Shown piece after piece: positions 33,716-43,800 of a stretch of 64,000 nucleotides of DNA. The stretch covers positions 1 to 64,000 of the forward strand of contig NZ_JADQDM010000013.1 of NCBI RefSeq assembly GCF_015694525.1, given 5' to 3'. Origin of the DNA: Hymenobacter ruricola (GTDB taxonomy: Bacteria; Bacteroidota; Bacteroidia; Cytophagales; Hymenobacteraceae). The notes beneath the pieces are model-generated. The model ran no database searches. It was not told the DNA's origin and saw only the letters and a list, made by a program, of their open reading frames with translations. The position numbers and the translations under genes are program-made. Each line of letters starts with the position of its first letter. Position 1 is the first letter of the stretch.

Positions 33716-34615
33716 ATGCTCATTTCCATGACCGGCTACGGCCAGGCCCACCGCGAAACCGACACCTACACGGCCACCGTCGAGCTGCGCTCGGTGAACT
33801 CCAAAACCCTCGACCTGACCCTGCGCCTGCCCCGCTTCCTGATGCCCCACGAACTGGAAATCCGCAACGCCGTGGCCAAGGCCCTGCTGCGCGGCAAGGT
33901 CAACTTCACCCTCGATTTTGTGCGCCCTGCTGCCACCCGCGCCGCCGCCACGCTCAACAAAGACGCCCTGGTGGCCGCTTTCCAGGAGCTCAAAACCATC
34001 GGCGAAAGCTTCGGCATTCTGGCCGGCGAGGCCACCCTGCTGGCCGCGTTGCGCCTGCCCGGCGTGGTGCCCAGCGCGGCCGAAGCGCGCGACGCCGAGC
34101 CCGCCGCCGAAGAAATAACCTGGGCCGAGCTGCAGCCGCTGCTCACCGAAGCGCTGGCCGCCATGCAGCAGTTCCGGCAGGACGAAGGCCAGGCCCTGAC
34201 CACCGAAATCCTGAGTTACGCGGCCACCATCCGGCAACAGCTGGCCGCCGTGGAGCTGCACGACCCCGCCCGCATCGAGCACGTGCGCCAGCGCCTGGCC
34301 AGCCACCTGGCCGAGCTCACCGGCCACGAGCAGTTCAACGCCACGCGCTTCGAGCAGGAAGTGCTCTACTACATTGAGAAGCTCGACATTGCCGAAGAAA
34401 AAGTGCGTTTGGCCGCGCACCTAGCCTATTTCGAGCAGGCCGTGCACCAGCCTGACGAGGCCGTGGGCAAAAAGTTAGGATTCCTGGCGCAGGAAATCGG
34501 CCGCGAAATCAACACCATCGGCTCCAAGGCCAACGATGCCACCGTGCAGCACCTGGTGGTGGGCATGAAGGAGGAGCTGGAAAAAATAAAAGAGCAATTG
34601 AACAACATTCTCTAG
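33716..34615 (+). CDS. yicC: YicC family endoribonuclease-like protein
   Basis: 299 residues from the ATG at 33716, giving the canonical opening MLISMTGYGQA; the frame extends 20 codons upstream without support. The family is recognised by SMTGYG, ELRSVNSKTLDL and the C-terminal DUF1732 block GKKLGFLAQEIGREINTIGS and NDATVQHLVVGMKEELEKI. E. coli YicC is an RNA-binding endoribonuclease that affects stability of a small RNA; the role in Bacteroidota is not established. In other genomes it often precedes gmk, but here it is alone and followed by an AT-rich gap. Confidence 0.95.
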   Translation: MLISMTGYGQAHRETDTYTATVELRSVNSKTLDLTLRLPRFLMPHELEIRNAVAKALLRGKVNFTLDFVRPAATRAAATLNKDALVAAFQELKTIGESFGILAGEATLLAALRLPGVVPSAAEARDAEPAAEEITWAELQPLLTEALAAMQQFRQDEGQALTTEILSYAATIRQQLAAVELHDPARIEHVRQRLASHLAELTGHEQFNATRFEQEVLYYIEKLDIAEEKVRLAAHLAYFEQAVHQPDEAVGKKLGFLAQEIGREINTIGSKANDATVQHLVVGMKEELEKIKEQLNNIL

Positions 34616-34953
34616 CCGTTTATTTTCGCTGAGAGCTTTTGCCCTGGCGTTCGCCAAGCAGAAAGATACGTTGGTCGAAAAGCAAGGCTGAAATTGGATT
34701 ATGCCTGCAATTTTTACTATAAAGAAAATAGCTAGGTACTAATCTTCCTGACTTGGCAAGGCCTTTGAAGAAGCGGTTTTAACGGCAGGCAACTTGCCGA
34801 ATGCCAGACCGTTATTAGATTAATGCCATGCCTGGTTTTTGCGCTCAAAAAAAATCCTGATATTTGCAACCCCGGAGTTGGATATCTGAGTATTGTATCT
34901 AACTTGGGTACTCGAATGGCAATTTAGTTACTCACCACCTATCCCGAATTAGT
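34616..34953. other. AT-rich intergenic gap with a candidate promoter
   Basis: 338 bases without a gene, markedly AT-richer than the surroundings. I see no palindrome family here and no RNA gene. A possible promoter is tttg at 34838-34841, 17 bases, then gatatttg at 34859-34866 (one mismatch from TAnnTTTG), about 87 bases before the next ATG. Confidence 0.5.
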
Positions 34954-35490
34954 ATGAAACCTACATTTTTACTCTGTATCCTGGGGCTCCTGCTAATGGC
35001 GGCGCGGCCCGTATCCGAAATTGAGCTGGTGAAGAAGCGCGTGCTCAGTGAGCGCGTGGAAATCCTGATTCCCAAGGGCTTCGAGGTAATGACCGAGCAG
35101 CAGATGGACTTTGCCTACGCCAAAGCCCAGAGCCGCCCGAGCGTTATTTTCACCAACAACAACCTCATCAGCCTCGCCTTCAACTACAGCGACAACGACG
35201 CCGACCAGGACATGGTCGACATCTACGCCGCCTCGTTTGGCAAAACCTACCACAAGCAGTACAAAGACGCCACCTGGTTTGGCGACGGCGTAAAGAACAT
35301 CAACAATCGCAAGGTGGGCTACCTCGAATTCATGAAGCCCGAAATGGGCCACGAGGTGTACACGCTGGTGTTTTTCACCGACGTGGAAGGCAAGCTCATG
35401 ATTTGCACTTTCAACTGCGCCGACCGCCAGAAGCCCGAGTGGGAGCCCATCGCCAAGCAAATCATGCTCTCGCTGAAAGCCAAAGGCTAG
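34954..35490 (+). CDS. small exported protein of unknown function
   Basis: 178 residues with a clear N-terminal hydrophobic signal (MKPTFLLCILGLLLMAARPV). The mature part alternates strands and helices: RVEILIPKGFEVMTEQQ, SVIFTNNNLISLAFNYSD, VYTLVFFTDVEGKLMICTFN, ending EWEPIAKQIMLSLKAKG. The layout (an initial 'strand-PKGF' and a final 'IAKQIMLSL') resembles small exported or lipoprotein families that bind hydrophobic partners, but I do not recognise the family and assign no function. It stands alone, between an AT-rich gap and a strong terminator. Confidence 0.8.
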   Translation: MKPTFLLCILGLLLMAARPVSEIELVKKRVLSERVEILIPKGFEVMTEQQMDFAYAKAQSRPSVIFTNNNLISLAFNYSDNDADQDMVDIYAASFGKTYHKQYKDATWFGDGVKNINNRKVGYLEFMKPEMGHEVYTLVFFTDVEGKLMICTFNCADRQKPEWEPIAKQIMLSLKAKG

Positions 35491-35514
35491 GCTGTTAGCT
35501 GTTAAAAATTAGGG

Positions 35515-35553
35515 TCGGTAGTCGGACGCAGGTTCGGCTACCGATTTTTTTTT
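35515..35553 (+). terminator. rho-independent terminator overlapping a convergent gene end
   Basis: A 12-bp stem with two G-U pairs (35515-35526 with 35533-35544), then nine T residues. Its 3' part overlaps the stop codon and final codons of the minus-strand VanZ-M28 gene, so those residues (AKKNR) are coded by the T-run's complement. Confidence 0.9.
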
Positions 35554-37331
35554 GCTCCGATTGTAGCGCCTTCTTCGTTGAGAAAGTCGCGCACCAGCCC
35601 GAAAGCGCCCGCAAAACCCGCCAGCGACAAGGCCGCGGGCCGGTCGTTCACGTCGTGGTAAGCGGTGCTGCCGCCGCGGGTGCACAGGAAAAAAGCGGGC
35701 ACCCCGGCTTCGGAAAACGGGAAATGGTCGGAGTTGGCGGCGCGGCCGCGCGGGGCCAGTTGCGGCAGGTAATGGTGCGCGTTGTTGAGGGCCACGAGGC
35801 GCTGGTAGGGCGCCTCGAACACGCGGCCGTTTACCACGGTGGCGCCCTGCTCGCCGGTACCCAGCAGGTCGAGGTTGACCAGGAACTTGATGCGTTGCAG
35901 CGGCACCAGTGGGTGAGCCACGAAGTAGCTGGAGCCCACCAAACCCGCCTCTTCAGCCCCGAACAGCAGGAACACGACGGAGCAGGCGGGGCGGTTTTCG
36001 GGGCGGGCGTAGTGAGCGGCCAGTTCCAGAAGCAGGGCCACGCCGCTGGCGTTGTCGTTGGCGCCGGGGAAATAGGCGTCCTTGCCCATCATGCCCAGGT
36101 GGTCGTAGTGGGCCGACACGACGAGGAAGGAATCGGGCTGCGCCGTGCCGCGCACCACGGCGGCCAGGTTCTGAGTCTGATAGTTGCGCCGGAGCTGAGC
36201 GTCGACCTGAATGTAAGCTTCAACGTTCCCATTTTCGGGGGTTATGCTCGTTGGCGTGTTATAGCGGTCTGGTACCTGCCAGCGGGGCATTTTCGAGGCC
36301 AGAACTTCTACGCGGGGCTGGGGTGCCTGCTCAGCCGCCAGCGAGGCCGTGAGCTTAGGCACAACCGTCACCCAGGCCGCCGCCGAATCGAGCTGCTGCC
36401 GCACGGCTGCCGGCAATTTGTCGAGGTGGTCGGCCACGCCTTTGCGCATCAGCAACACGCGGCCGTGCAAGGGCTGCTGGCGCCACCACGCCCATTTCAG
36501 GGTATCGGCCAGCACCGTTGAATCGAGCACCTGGATGCGGCCATGGGCTTGGCCACTACCCGAATTGGGGGCCGCGATGAGGGCCGCGCCCGGCTGCCAG
36601 CCCAAGCCAATGCAGTTCATCCCGCCCTGGCCATTGAGCAAGCAATTGGCTTGCAGCTTGCCCGGAAACGTGTTCACGTCCAGCGTAAATGGCTGCGTGT
36701 AATCCGGCGCCAACGGCTCTAGCTTTAGCTCCTTAAAGCGCCCGCGCAGGTAGGCGGCGGCCTTGTGCTCGCCCTGCTGCACGTAGCCGCGCCCGTGCAT
36801 TTCCGGGGCCGCCAGCTTCTCAATGGTGCGGCGGGCCCGGGCCACGTCCTGCGCCTGCACCGGGCCGGACCCAAGGCCGGCCAGCAGCAGGCCCGCCCTA
36901 AAAATCGAAGCGACTGCCCGGGCTTTTTTACTGAGCCGCCCGGCCCAGGCGGTGGCCAGGCCCACGGCCAGCGCGGCGCCCAGGCCGTCGCTCAGCAGGT
37001 CGCTCCACTCGCCGTGGCGGCCCAGGCGCATGGTCATTTGCAGCTCCTCAATGAGGGCGCCAAACAGGACGCTGGCCACCAGCACCGCCGCGCCGGCATG
37101 GCGCGCCAGCCGCGGCCAGTGGCGCTGCCGGCGCAGCGAAAACCAGCTCAGCCCAGCCAGCACAAAAAACACGCCCGCGTGGGCCGCGGTGTCGAACGAC
37201 AGCAGCTCCCACACGGGCGTGCGCGGCATTTCATCGGAGGGCGTGAGGGTGAGCACCAGCACGACGGCGGCCCAGGCCAGCGGCAGGCCGGCGTAGGGAC
37301 GGGGCGACGGGTGCGGGGGAACGTTTGGCAT
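35538..37331 (-). CDS. VanZ-like membrane domain fused to an M28 zinc aminopeptidase
   Basis: 597 residues from the ATG at 37331. Residues about 15-145 are a VanZ-like domain with four membrane helices and family motifs: LTLTPSDEMP, FDTAAHAGVFFVLAGLSW, and FGALIEELQ...RHGEWSDLLSDGLGA. A further hydrophobic stretch ending SGPVQAQD, like a former signal peptide, leads to an M28 peptidase (about 165-597) with metal ligands in SAHYDHLG, GANDNASG, LFGAEEAG, VNLDLLG and the late YHDVNDRP. Both halves look complete and in frame. VanZ proteins are small membrane proteins linked to teicoplanin resistance; M28 enzymes are exopeptidases. gcvH lies 31 bases upstream, so the two are probably co-transcribed. 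The peptidase would face the periplasm. Confidence 0.87.
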   Translation of the reverse strand: MPNVPPHPSPRPYAGLPLAWAAVVLVLTLTPSDEMPRTPVWELLSFDTAAHAGVFFVLAGLSWFSLRRQRHWPRLARHAGAAVLVASVLFGALIEELQMTMRLGRHGEWSDLLSDGLGAALAVGLATAWAGRLSKKARAVASIFRAGLLLAGLGSGPVQAQDVARARRTIEKLAAPEMHGRGYVQQGEHKAAAYLRGRFKELKLEPLAPDYTQPFTLDVNTFPGKLQANCLLNGQGGMNCIGLGWQPGAALIAAPNSGSGQAHGRIQVLDSTVLADTLKWAWWRQQPLHGRVLLMRKGVADHLDKLPAAVRQQLDSAAAWVTVVPKLTASLAAEQAPQPRVEVLASKMPRWQVPDRYNTPTSITPENGNVEAYIQVDAQLRRNYQTQNLAAVVRGTAQPDSFLVVSAHYDHLGMMGKDAYFPGANDNASGVALLLELAAHYARPENRPACSVVFLLFGAEEAGLVGSSYFVAHPLVPLQRIKFLVNLDLLGTGEQGATVVNGRVFEAPYQRLVALNNAHHYLPQLAPRGRAANSDHFPFSEAGVPAFFLCTRGGSTAYHDVNDRPAALSLAGFAGAFGLVRDFLNEEGATIGAKKNR

Positions 37332-37362
37332 CACAACGCCCAAGCCAAAACGGTGCTAGTTT

Positions 37363-37743
37363 TTACGCGCCCACCAGCTCGCCGTAGGCTTCGGCCGACA
37401 GCAGAGCGTCAAGTTCGGCGGGGTTGGTGATGGAGATTTTCACCATCCAGCCGTCGCCGTAGGGGTCTGAGTTCACCGTTTCGGGGGCGTCGGCCAGCTT
37501 GGGGTTCACTTCCAGCACGGTGCCGGTGATGGGGCTGAACAGGTCCGAAACCGTCTTAACGGCCTCCACGGTCCCGAACACGTCGTGCTGGGCCACGTCT
37601 TTGTCGAGGGTGTCGATGTCGACGTACACGATGTCGCCCAGCTCTTTTTGGGCGTGGTCGGTGATGCCGATGTAGGCCACATCGCCTTCAACGCGAATCC
37701 ATTCGTGGTCCTTGGTGTAGTGGAGGGAAGCGGGCAGGTTCAT
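37363..37743 (-). CDS. gcvH: glycine cleavage system H protein
   Basis: 126 residues from the ATG at 37743 (MNLPASLHYTKDHEW). Carries a lipoyl group that shuttles the methylamine intermediate between the P, T and L proteins of the glycine cleavage complex in the cytoplasm. Seen: KDHEWIRVEGDVAYIGIT, the lipoylation site Lys63 in VEAVKTVSD, and NSDPYGDGWMVKI. Length is standard. The other gcv genes are not in the window. It lies between sprA (upstream) and the VanZ-M28 gene (31 bases downstream). A TACTTTTG box is 41 bases before the ATG, inside the loop of an inverted repeat. Confidence 0.97.
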   Translation of the reverse strand: MNLPASLHYTKDHEWIRVEGDVAYIGITDHAQKELGDIVYVDIDTLDKDVAQHDVFGTVEAVKTVSDLFSPITGTVLEVNPKLADAPETVNSDPYGDGWMVKISITNPAELDALLSAEAYGELVGA

Positions 37744-37750
37744 GCGGTGG

Positions 37751-37819
37751 ATTGGTGAGTTGGTGGAGTAGTGGATTTGTCGTCCAAAAGTACGCAGTGA
37801 ATTTTGCCAACTCACCAAT
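37751..37819. repeat. inverted repeat enclosing the gcvH promoter
   Basis: 13-bp perfect arms, attggtgagttgg (37751-37763) and ccaactcaccaat (37807-37819), with near-copies beside them (ggtggagtagtgg / ctaccagccc). The loop contains the TACTTTTG box. It fills most of the gap between sprA and gcvH and could also act as a terminator for sprA. Confidence 0.85.
37785..37792 (-). promoter_or_regulatory. -7 box (TACTTTTG) for gcvH
   Basis: Exact TAnnTTTG on the minus strand, 41 bases before the gcvH ATG and in the loop of the inverted repeat 37751-37819. Confidence 0.5.
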
Positions 37820-37833
37820 CTACCAGCCCACCG

Positions 37834-40800
37834 CTACTGCGTGAGGCTGTAGCGCAGCTGCACGCCACCTTCGCTGGTGGTGTTGCGGAAGGCGTTGCTG
37901 ATGCGCGGCGTGGTCACGGTCTGGCTGTAGTACAGCTGCAGGTTGAGGCGGGTGTTGAGCAGATAATCGATAGTGGGCCGCAGCTGCAGGGTTTTGGAGC
38001 CGTTGGTGATGGTGCTGGAGGCGCGGCCCACGCTGGCGGGCAGAGTGGTAGGGTTGCCACTCGGGTCATTCGGGCCCTGGGTGTTCACGGGGTCGTAGGA
38101 GTCGATGATGCTGCGCTGCACCGTGATATTGTCGCGGATGCTGAGGTCGAGGCGGGCAGTGAGCTGGTTTTTGAGCACGCGCTGCTCGCCACCCACCCGG
38201 AAGGGCAGCTTGAGGCTGTTGGTGGCGTAGCCGAAGCCAATGATGAATTCGGTGGTCGATACCTCGGTAACCTGAGCGTTGGAAGTGTTCAGCACCACGG
38301 CCCGGTCGGTGCGGTACTCGGCGCGGCCTGTCATCTTGCTCACCGTCTGGAAATTGACCCCAATGAGCGGTGTCAGGCGCTCCACGATGCTCACCTGCCC
38401 CAGGATGTAGTAGGGAACGTATTGCTTGGAGGTTTCGCTAATCTGGGTGGGGAACGAGGTGGGCTCGCTGCTGTACACGTTGGCCGTGGTGTAGCCGCCC
38501 ACGCTGTACAATGACGAGTAGGCGTGGTTGAGAGTGAAGGAGCTGAAGTAGCGCTTGATGAGCGGCAGCTGGGCAAAGCCGTTGTAGTCGAGGCGCCAGT
38601 TGGGCAGTGGCAGCAGAGCAAAGGGGTCGAACTTCTTGGCCTCGTAGCCGTCCGACGAGCGGCCGTGGTAGGCGTCGATGAAGCTTTGCACCAGCACGTC
38701 CTGCGAATTGTAGCCGTAGCCGGGGTCGAGGGTGGGGCGGCCGGGCGTGGGGTTGGCCGCCGCCAGCCGGTCGCGCACGATGCCCCGGTTTTTCACAAAC
38801 TGGTTGAAGGCCTTCGACGTCTCGCCGTTGGCGCTCAAATCCCCGAACAAGGTCTGGATGGTGATGGTGGACGTGCTGAACGAGCCCGAGCCCAGCGACT
38901 GCGGCACGATGGGCACATTGGGCAACACCTCCAGCGTTTCGGGGTTCACGGGCCGGCGGTAGTACGACTCCTGGTTACGGGCCAGCTGCCGGCGGGCGTC
39001 CAGCTGCACGTTGAAGTCGCGGAAGGGTTCCAGGGCCGTGCGCAGGGTCAGGGTTTCGGTCAGCAGCGAGCTCAGGGGCGTGTTGAGGTACTGGCTGTTG
39101 TCGGTGTACCAGCCGCGATTGCTGGCCAGGTTGTACAGGTTGTCCAGCTCGTACTGCTTGCCCAGGATGAAGCCCAGGCCCGGCGCCGTGAAGTCGCTGT
39201 TCAGGCCAAATGCCTTGGTTTTGGGCAGGTAGCCGGGCAGCAGCGTGCCGTTGGAGCGAGTGTAGGTGAAATTGAGGGAGCGGGCCGTCATCAGCGAGCG
39301 GAGCACGGCTTTCACGAAGCGGTTCTTCTCGCGGGTGGTGTCGGCAGCGGCTGGGGTAGCCGGGGCTCCCGGTGCGCCGCGCTGCGGCACGGGGCGCGCG
39401 GCGGGCGGCGGCGCGTTGTTGATGATGTTGAGAAACTTCACCTTGTTGTAGAGCTTCACCAGGTCAATCTTGCCGTTGGCGCTCAGCTCGGCGTTGTTCT
39501 GAATGGTGTTGCCCAGTTGCAGCTGGTAGGTCATCGTGTCCTTCTCGATGTCGCCGGTGGGCACGGCGTACACCAGGCCCCGCTGGCCCGCGGAAGCCGC
39601 CTGCCAGGTGTAGGTGGCCGCGTAGCGGGTGTCGGCGCTCAGCCAGTCGGTCAGCGGGAATTTGTCGAGCGGCAGGCGGTAGGTCAGGGCCGCCACCTGG
39701 TTGAAGTTGGTGGTGCGGCCGCCGCGCAGCAGGTTTTGCTGCACCTGCTCGCGGTTGCGCACGGCCTCGTCGCTCACCCCGATGGTGCGGCCGGGGCCTT
39801 CGTCTATCACGCCGCGGTTGGTGGCGGTGTAGTCAAAAATCAGGCTTTTGGTCAGGTCCCACTTCAGGTCGTATATACGGCTGATGTAGAACGACTTCTG
39901 AATGACGGGCGCGATGCCCAGGGTAGAGGGCAGGGTGCCGGCTTCCAGCACGCGCTGCAGAAACCGCTCGTTGTAGCGCCGGTCCAGGTCGGTGCGGAAC
40001 GAGAAGCGCGAGGGCAGCGGCGTGAAGTTGATTTCCTTGAAAATCTTGAGGTAGGGGTTGTCCAGGGCCTTGATGCTGGCCAGCGGCGTGTAGTTCTTGG
40101 GCGTGGTCTGGTACACGTAGGCCAGGGCCGCGGTGTAAGCGCGGGTGTAGTCGCGGTCGGTGCGGATGTCGGTGTGCAGGCGGTCGGTAAGCGAGTAGCT
40201 CAGGGCCACGTTCTCGATGTCCCAGGGCTTGGGCTTGGCCAGCGGGGCGCCGGGCTTGCCGGGGCCGCGCTCCTTACGCACGTTCAGCACCGAGATGCTG
40301 CGGCTGGTGGTCTGGTCGATGACCTTTTTGCGGTACTCGGCCTGGGCCTCGGCGTCGATGCCGGAGCCGTCGGCTTTGCGGAACTTCTGCAGGCTTTGCT
40401 CCAGCTTGGTGTCGGGGTCGAGGGGGTCGTAGAGGGGCGAGCGGGTTTCTTGGCCGATTTGCAGCAGCACGGGCACGCGCAGGTGCAGCTGCTCGGGCAG
40501 GAATTTCTCGGCCGCCACCGTGGCGTTCAGGTCGCCGCGGAAGGCATTGTCGATGGAGCGCTGCTGCACTTTGTCCTGCAAGCCGCCGAAGCCCACGCTG
40601 GTGTAGCTGCCGGTGGCCGTGATGTTGGCCAGGTCGGCCAGCTTCACGTTGAGGCGGGCGGTGGCGGCGTAGCCGGCCTGCTGCTCGAAGTCGAATACCC
40701 GGAACTCGTCGGCCCACAGGTTCACCGTTTTGGCCGACCGGCTGGGGTCAGAGCCCGGGTTGACGGGGTTCAGCACGCCCAGCATCACGCCCTGCACCGC

Positions 40801-43800
40801 CGAGAAGTCGGGGTTGCCCACCACCGTGATGGTGGCCCCGTTGGGCAGCGTCACCGTGAAGGGAATCAGTAGGTTCTTGGTTTGCTGGTTGCGCTTGGCT
40901 TTGGCGTCAATGAAATCTTGGAAGGCCACGTCCACGCGGTTGGCTTCGGGCCACACGTCATCGGGGCCGGTGCCGTTGCGCGTCAGGGCCAGCGGCAGCG
41001 AGTACTCGTAGTAGTTCTGGGTGTAGTCGGTGCCGATGCGCAGGAAAGCCTGCACCTCGCCGTCGAGCATGTTGGGGTCTTCGCTGTCGCCGTGCAGGAA
41101 CATACGCAGGCGCTTGTAGCGCAGCATGTTGATGGTAAGGTTCTTGTAGGCGGCTTTGCCGTAGCCGTCGCGCAGGTTCGTGATGGACAGGCGCAGGCTC
41201 TGCTCGTTTTGCAGGCGCGAGGTGCTGCTGCTGCCGTACTCCTTGTCGCGCTGGATGCCGGGCGGCGACACGTAGGGGATTTTGCCGGGCGTGTTGGCCA
41301 GGCCGTTTTCCTCCACGCTCACCGTCGACACGCTGAAGGCGTCGGCGTCGGCGAGGCAGTTTACGCAGGGCTGCACGCCCGAGCGGCTGTCCACGATGCT
41401 GTAGTTGTAGCGGCGCCACTGGTTGGCCACGAACTGGGGCTGCACCAGGCGCAGCACCACCGGCTCGGCCCAGTCGGTCATGTACATCCGCAGAAAGCGA
41501 ATCGACTTGAAGCCGAACGGCTGCGGGGCGCCCTTCACCGTGGGGTTGTCGCGGATGGGAATCCGGAACTGGTACCACGTCACCTGGTCGGTCCCGATGG
41601 TGTTGGTCACCTTGTCGATGATGTAATTCGTGCCCACTTCCAGGGCGCCGGGGTCCAGGCGCATGCGGTACTCGTAGTAGCGCTCCACGTCCTGCACCAC
41701 GTTGTCGCGGTTCAGGTCCTCCTTGTCGGGGAAGGCCGTCGAGCTGAGCTGACTGTTTTCGGCCGAGTTGCCTTCGTAGTTGTCGTAGTTCTTGTAGCGG
41801 CCCAGCAGGTTGGTGTTGCTCTGGTCGTAGCTGGGGTCGAGGTGGTGGCGGAAGTCGTCGGCCGAGGGGTCGGGCAGGGTGCCGTACACGGGGGCCACGG
41901 TACCCAGCGTCGTCGGGTAATTGCCAAAATAGCTCCGCTCGTTGTCGTCGTTCAGGCCGTCGAGGCCCACGTCCTGTGCGGTGCGGGCGCCCGGCGCGGC
42001 ATTGAAGGCATCGGTCAGGAACTGCTGGCGCGTCACGATGCCGTAGGGGGTTTTGCGCGTGGTGCCCGCGCTGTCGGCCGGCGACACGGGCAGGCCGTTT
42101 TCAAACTCGTGCTGGTTGCTGTCCTTCAACACGTCCTCGCTCACGTTGCCCAGGTTTATCACCAGGCTGCCGCCGGTTTTCGTGTAGGTGTCGTTGCCGT
42201 CGGTGTCCTTGATTTTGGCGCGCTCCTGCGCGGCGGGGCTCGCGTTCGTCACCCCCAGAAATGGGTCCATCATCCAGAACTCCAGGTACTCGATGTTGGC
42301 GTTGTCGAAGTCGGTGTCGAAGGTGATGGCCCGGCTGATGCCGCCGAACTTGTCTTCCGGCCGCTCGGCGCCCGTAAACAGCTTGCCCGCGGCGTTGATG
42401 TTGGGGTTGTAGTTGTAGGGGCCCCGCTCGGTGGGGAAGTAGGCCATGTCGAAGGTGTACTCGAAGCCGTTGCCGGTCGAGCCCAGGTCCTTGTTCGGAA
42501 ACACTTCGTCGCGCTGCACCCCGCGGGTGTAGTGGTTGGCCAGGTCTTCGCCGCCGATGTTGCTGGGCACGTTGGGCCCGCCGGTGTAGTAGCTCTGGTC
42601 GATGGTGTACCAGGCCAGCTTGGCGCGCTGGTAGTTGTAGGGCAGCCCCACGGCCGTGCTGCCCTGAATGGGCAGCGGCGTGGAGGCCAGGCGCCAGGCC
42701 GGAATGCTGGCCAGCCCGCCCAGCGTGTAGGGCGTGCGCGCGTTCTCAAAGTCGTCGATGTACGACACGCCGTCCTCGCCGTTGCCCAGGCGCGAGCGGC
42801 CCGGCAGCAGCTTGGCAAACTCGCCGCTGAAGGCAATGGTCGAGATTTCCTTGGTCGAAATCAGGGGCAGCATATCCAGATACTTGGTCAGCACGCGGCT
42901 GTCTTTCCGGATGCTGCCGTCCAGGCCCACGATGGTGTTGTTGCCCGGCTCGTCGCCGATGTTCACGCGGTTGATGCCCGGCGCCTGGTTTTCGAGCAGG
43001 TGCAGCGCCGTGCCCCCGATGTTCACGTCCTTGTTCAGCTTGTAGTCGAGGCGCACGCCCACCAGCTTGCGCGGCTGCACCTGCACCAGGGCGTTTTTCT
43101 CAAATTCCACCCGCAGCTCGTTGGCCGAGTTCAGGTAGGCCGGGTTCAGGATTTTTACCTTGGCCTGGTCGTAAAACACCTGGTAGTCCACGCCTTCGGT
43201 GAGCAGCGTCGAGCCCGAGCGCACCCGCACCGAGCCCTGCGCGATGCCGATGCCCGGCAGGCTGATTTCGTCGGAGCTCGACCCGCCCTGGAAGCGCCCG
43301 CGCAGGAAAAACTTGTCCTTTTCCTGCACCTGCTGGGCGTCGCTCTGGGTCTGGTTATACAGCTCCTGGTACACGTACTTGGTAATCAGCGCGGGCTCGC
43401 CAGCCAGCTGCGACTGCAGGTACGACCCGAAGGGCTGCACGTTGGGGAAAATGACCTTGCCCAGCTCCGGGTCGATGGTCACGCCCGGGAAGTAGTCGAA
43501 GTTGCCGTCGGGCAGCTTGTCGTTGTTGGAGTTGACGTGGTCAAGGTTCAGCACCTCAATCAGGGGCCGGTTGGCGATGCGGGCGCCTTCCTTCAGCGAA
43601 ATCAGGTCGACGCCCGTCGCGTCGTCTTTGTAAATGATTTGCAGCTGGAAGTTGTCGCGCTGCAGCTGTGAGGCGTTCAGGGGATAGATGTTTTTCATCA
43701 TCAAATCCCAGGTTGGCGTGTTGCCAGTCAGCAGGTTGGCGTTGTCCGGGTTCGGGTTGGGGTTCTTCACCACGTCAATCACGCCCACGCCGTTGTTGCT

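Noticed and set aside
40882..43671. 929-codon plus-strand open frame inside sprA
   Set aside because: Antisense shadow of sprA, Val/Gly/His/Ala-rich with no recognisable domain.
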